From contig DWXE01000040.1 in assembly GCA_019119355.1 (NCBI GenBank), positions 124,001-188,000 on the forward strand: a DNA stretch of 64,000 nucleotides, given 5' to 3'. Numbering within the stretch: position 1 is the stretch's first letter; each line of letters begins with the position of its first letter. This DNA comes from Candidatus Eisenbergiella merdigallinarum (GTDB lineage: Bacteria; Bacillota; Clostridia; Lachnospirales; Lachnospiraceae). Below are positions 61,586 through 64,000 of this stretch, piece after piece. Made by a program: the position numbers and the translations under genes. The notes below the pieces were generated by a model. It saw only the letters and a program-made list of their open reading frames with translations. It did not search any database and was not told the DNA's origin.

Positions 61586-62656
61586 ATGAATAACGCGGAG
61601 AAACGTATGAGCAGAACGGGCGTAGTGTTTGGCTGCGCCCTGATCTGCTGCTTTTTATGGGGGAGCGCCGCCCCAAGCATCAAGATCGGCTATCGGCTGT
61701 TTGATATTGCGGCGGACGACAGCATGGCGCAGCTTGTGTTTGCCGGCATGCGTTTTATGCTGGCCGGGATCATGGTCATTCTGGCGGGAACCCTGCTGAG
61801 CAGGAAGGAGGGAGGCGAAGGGCTGCTGAAGCCGGCAAGGACCTCCCTGCCTCTGATCCTGAAGCTTGCCATGGTGCAGACCGTGGCCCAGTATATCTTT
61901 TATTATGTGGGCCTGGCGCACACCACCGGGGTCAAGGCGGCGGTCATCGGCGGCTCCAACGTGTTTCTTTCCATTTTCATCGCGGTGGCGGTCTTTCATA
62001 TGGAAAAGCTCACGCCAAGGAAGCTGCTGGGCTGCGCGGCAGGCTTTGCGGGAGTGGTGATCATCAATGTTTCCGGAAAGGGAATCGATATGAGCGTATC
62101 CTTTTTGGGCGAGGGCTTTATCCTGCTTTCGTCGCTGAGCTACGCTCTTTCCTCCGGTCTGATCAAGAAATATTCCGCAAAGGAGAATCCGGTAGCATTA
62201 AGCGGCTATCAGTTCCTGTGCGGCGGGATCGTGCTCACCCTGACAGGACTTGCGGCGGGAGGCCGGGTGAAGCTGTCGGATGTGCCGGCCGGGGGCTGGG
62301 CGCTGCTCGGGTATATGGGCCTGATCTCCGCGGCCGCCTATACGCTGTGGGGGATCCTTCTGAAATACAATCCGGTAGCGCGGGTCGCCGTATTCGGCTT
62401 TATGAACCCGGTGTTCAGCTTCCTGCTTTCCGCCCTGCTTCTGGGAGAGGGCAGCCAGGCTCTTGGCTGGTCTGCCCTTTCCGCTCTGGCGCTGGTATGC
62501 GCAGGCATTCTGATCGTTAATCTTCCGGAAGCACCGCTTCCGAATGCTCCGCTTCCGAATGGACCGCTTTCGAATACGTCGCTTCCGGGCGGACCTCTTC
62601 CGAACGCCCCGCTTCCGGACGGCAGGAGCAGCCGGGAAAGGAAAAAGCAGGCATAG
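61586..62656 (+). CDS. EamA/DMT family transporter with repeat tail
   Basis: A 356-aa ten-span transporter of the drug/metabolite superfamily. It has two EamA halves (about 12-150 and 165-305), with LCCFLWGSAAPSIKIGY-like starts. Members export or import amino acids, sugars or nucleotide precursors. The substrate is not predictable. The C-terminus carries six tandem APLPN-type pentapeptides and a basic end, which are not part of the family. GAGGAG precedes the ATG at 61586. It lies 99 bp after the hydrolase in the same direction and may be part of the locus. Confidence 0.9.
   Translation: MNNAEKRMSRTGVVFGCALICCFLWGSAAPSIKIGYRLFDIAADDSMAQLVFAGMRFMLAGIMVILAGTLLSRKEGGEGLLKPARTSLPLILKLAMVQTVAQYIFYYVGLAHTTGVKAAVIGGSNVFLSIFIAVAVFHMEKLTPRKLLGCAAGFAGVVIINVSGKGIDMSVSFLGEGFILLSSLSYALSSGLIKKYSAKENPVALSGYQFLCGGIVLTLTGLAAGGRVKLSDVPAGGWALLGYMGLISAAAYTLWGILLKYNPVARVAVFGFMNPVFSFLLSALLLGEGSQALGWSALSALALVCAGILIVNLPEAPLPNAPLPNGPLSNTSLPGGPLPNAPLPDGRSSRERKKQA
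62531..62620 (+). repeat. Six tandem 15-bp repeats encoding PLPN units
   Basis: Six consecutive 15-bp copies of the form GCNCCGCTTCCGAAT lie at 62531-62620. They encode APLPN, APLPN, GPLSN, TSLPG, GPLPN, APLPD and form the cytoplasmic tail of the EamA protein. The copy number may vary between strains. Confidence 0.85.
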
Positions 62657-62710
62657 CGGCGGGAGCGCCGCGCGTCGGCCGGGCCGGCCGGACAAGATCT
62701 GCCGTTTCGG

Positions 62711-63736
62711 TCAGTACAGCAGAGTCACATTCTCAATCTCATTTTCTATCACGTCAAACTGCCAGATGGAGCAGCCGGGTATCCGGTGCTCCGTCAGGTA
62801 ATAATGTCCGTCAAAGTTTCCCATATAATAGGGCGTTCCGCCGCCGACAAAATAAGAATAAATATCCTCATATTCTCCGGAGGCGAGGGAATGCAGGTCG
62901 TCCGTGCGCAGGATGGTGGCATAGTCCTGGCTTCCTGCAGCGTCCGTGGAGACGGTGATATAGTAATAATCCTGTATTTTCTCAAGCTGGATCATGCCCG
63001 CGATTTCCGGTGTGACCGGGTATTCCTCCAGAATGGAAAGGTCGGAAAGCCGGGCCCGGATGATGGTGGAATTGCCGGAAACGAAATAGATCTCATCCTC
63101 CATGATGGTAAAGGAGCGCACATAGACCCCGTTCAGCTTTTCCAGGCATCGGATCTCCTCCAGAACTGCCTGAGAGGAATCCGCAAGCCGCCGGAACACA
63201 TACAGCTCTCCCGTCATGGAGCTGTAGGCATAGAATCGTTCCGTCCTTTCGTCATAAACCACATAGTGAGGGCGGGTGCCGATGCCGGTAAATTCCTGGG
63301 TGAGAAGGAATGCGCCGTCTTTTTTCTCGAGCACCAGAATCCGGTCGTTTTCCGTATCATCCGCCAGGTAGATCGTCCCGTCTCCGGCAATGGTGTGGCC
63401 GCGCGCGATCCGGTCGGTCACCACCTGCCATTCGTTCAGGGGCCTCGTCAGGCTGTCGCTGCAGATGATCTGGTCGTGATAGGTGTCCACGATGAAATAA
63501 TCCTCTCCGATCCTGGTGACGCAGGAAGGGACGCTGAGAGATGGATAGGGATTGCTTTCCGCCTGCGGCCGCGCGTCGGAGGCGGATACGCTTTCAGAGG
63601 CCCGTACATAGCCGGGACTTTTTATCCAAAAGGTCTTAAGCCCGGCCGCCGCGGCGGTCAGCAGAATACAGAACAGCGCAGCGCAGAGCAGTGCAGCGCG
63701 AATCCGCGCAGAATGGAAAAACATTTTTTTCTTCAT
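62711..63736 (-). CDS. Exported beta-propeller-like protein
   Basis: A 341-aa protein with an N-terminal membrane anchor or signal peptide (about residues 12-34). It then has repeating segments of the form GEDYFIVDTYHDQI, GDGTIYLADDTENDRILVLE and ERFYAYSSMTGELYVFRR, typical of NHL or YVTN-like beta-propellers. It is expected at the cell surface, possibly binding a ligand or partner; no catalytic residues are recognisable. It is convergent with the EamA gene. No strong ribosome binding site is close; a GGAAAGG lies about 12 bp upstream. Confidence 0.72.
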   Translation of the reverse strand: MKKKMFFHSARIRAALLCAALFCILLTAAAAGLKTFWIKSPGYVRASESVSASDARPQAESNPYPSLSVPSCVTRIGEDYFIVDTYHDQIICSDSLTRPLNEWQVVTDRIARGHTIAGDGTIYLADDTENDRILVLEKKDGAFLLTQEFTGIGTRPHYVVYDERTERFYAYSSMTGELYVFRRLADSSQAVLEEIRCLEKLNGVYVRSFTIMEDEIYFVSGNSTIIRARLSDLSILEEYPVTPEIAGMIQLEKIQDYYYITVSTDAAGSQDYATILRTDDLHSLASGEYEDIYSYFVGGGTPYYMGNFDGHYYLTEHRIPGCSIWQFDVIENEIENVTLLY

Positions 63737-63796
63737 AAATGTTCGATTACCTTTCCGGGACGCTCATCTGAACCGAAGGGAAGCGTCCATATCCAT

Positions 63797-63802
63797 AGTA
63801 TA
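63797..63802 (-). promoter_or_regulatory. Possible -10 box of propeller gene
   Basis: TATACT on the minus strand, 60 bp upstream of the start. The -35 region is not convincing. A 7-bp hairpin (63758-63764 and 63782-63788) lies in the presumed leader. Confidence 0.35.
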
Positions 63803-63878
63803 TCACAGAAAATGTGGGGGCGGTATAAGTTCGGCCGAAGTCTGTTATGTCTGTTTAATAGATGGTTACAGTTCACTC

Positions 63879-64000
63879 GTCCGCCAGAACCAGGCAGATG
63901 TCGTGCTTGCACGAACAGATGACTGGCTCTGAGCGGACGAAGGGAGCGCCCGTTTATGCGCAAAGGGAGCTGCGGAGCAGCGGAAAGCGCGTAAGCGCGG
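63879..64000. repeat. Nested cruciform and GC hairpins at window edge
   Basis: A long imperfect stem (63879-63893 with 63923-63938) encloses a perfect small hairpin (63901-63906 and 63909-63914). Then come further GC palindromes (GCTGCGGAGCAGC near 63971 and GCGCGTAAGCGC near 63987). No ORF is convincing. This may be a dispersed intergenic repeat, a mobile-element end or a structured RNA that continues beyond the window. Confidence 0.5.

Overview
The window reads as a chromosomal segment of an anaerobic gut bacterium of the Clostridia, most likely a GC-rich Lachnospiraceae member. The basis is inference from gene content: two LplB/YtcP-type sugar transporters without their own ATPase, a YesM/YesN-type two-component pair, Cys-type sulfatases, many glycoside hydrolases (GH2, GH3, GH13, GH20, GH29), a stand-alone Spo0A-like DNA-binding domain, and Gram-positive promoters and ribosome binding sites. 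I found no rRNA, tRNA, CRISPR array, prophage or intact transposase.

Layout. 1-2880: 3' part of a large adenosine-deaminase-like protein resembling RdrB of RADAR phage defence, closed by a strong terminator. 2981-19404: a sulfated-glycan utilisation locus with a divergent sulfatase, a transporter (two permeases and a lipoprotein), a sensor kinase and regulator, then a tightly packed operon of sulfatase, GH3, GH20 and GH2 beta-mannosidase-like enzyme. 19588-32897: mixed genes including an orphan FtsX-like permease, a large unrecognised protein with a chitobiase-C-like domain, a homodimeric ABC exporter, a YfcC-type carrier, an M15 peptidase, an SDR reductase, thioredoxin reductase and a GH13 glucosidase. 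33091-37090: AraC regulator, GH29 fucosidase and a polytopic membrane protein in one operon. 37230-48642: envelope or glycan-assembly genes (radical SAM/SPASM protein, FAD oxidoreductase, two polytopic membrane proteins, O-acyltransferase, SGNH protein), interrupted by an orphan HipB-type antitoxin, a DinB protein and a fused double acetyltransferase. 48926-52403: Spo0A-C-like regulator, tyrosine phosphatase (frameshifted), type-B carboxylesterase and an orphan RelB antitoxin. 52895-62656: a second glycan locus with two permeases, a lipoprotein, a LacI regulator, GH2, a clan-A-like hydrolase and an EamA transporter. 62711-63736: a secreted beta-propeller-like protein, followed by a hairpin-rich end.

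How it works together (inference). Both glycan loci would import oligosaccharides through ATPase-less CUT1 transporters that borrow an ATPase encoded elsewhere. The enzymes lack signal peptides, so desulfation and trimming from the non-reducing end would occur in the cytoplasm. The first locus is controlled by a two-component system and the second probably by the LacI regulator. The main anomalies are two antitoxins whose toxins have decayed, two frameshifts at G-runs plus a third, in-frame G9 tract, a LacI gene whose ribosome binding site points to an ATC codon, and a family of short hairpin elements upstream of ribosome binding sites. One of these elements appears to have been inserted between two permease genes.
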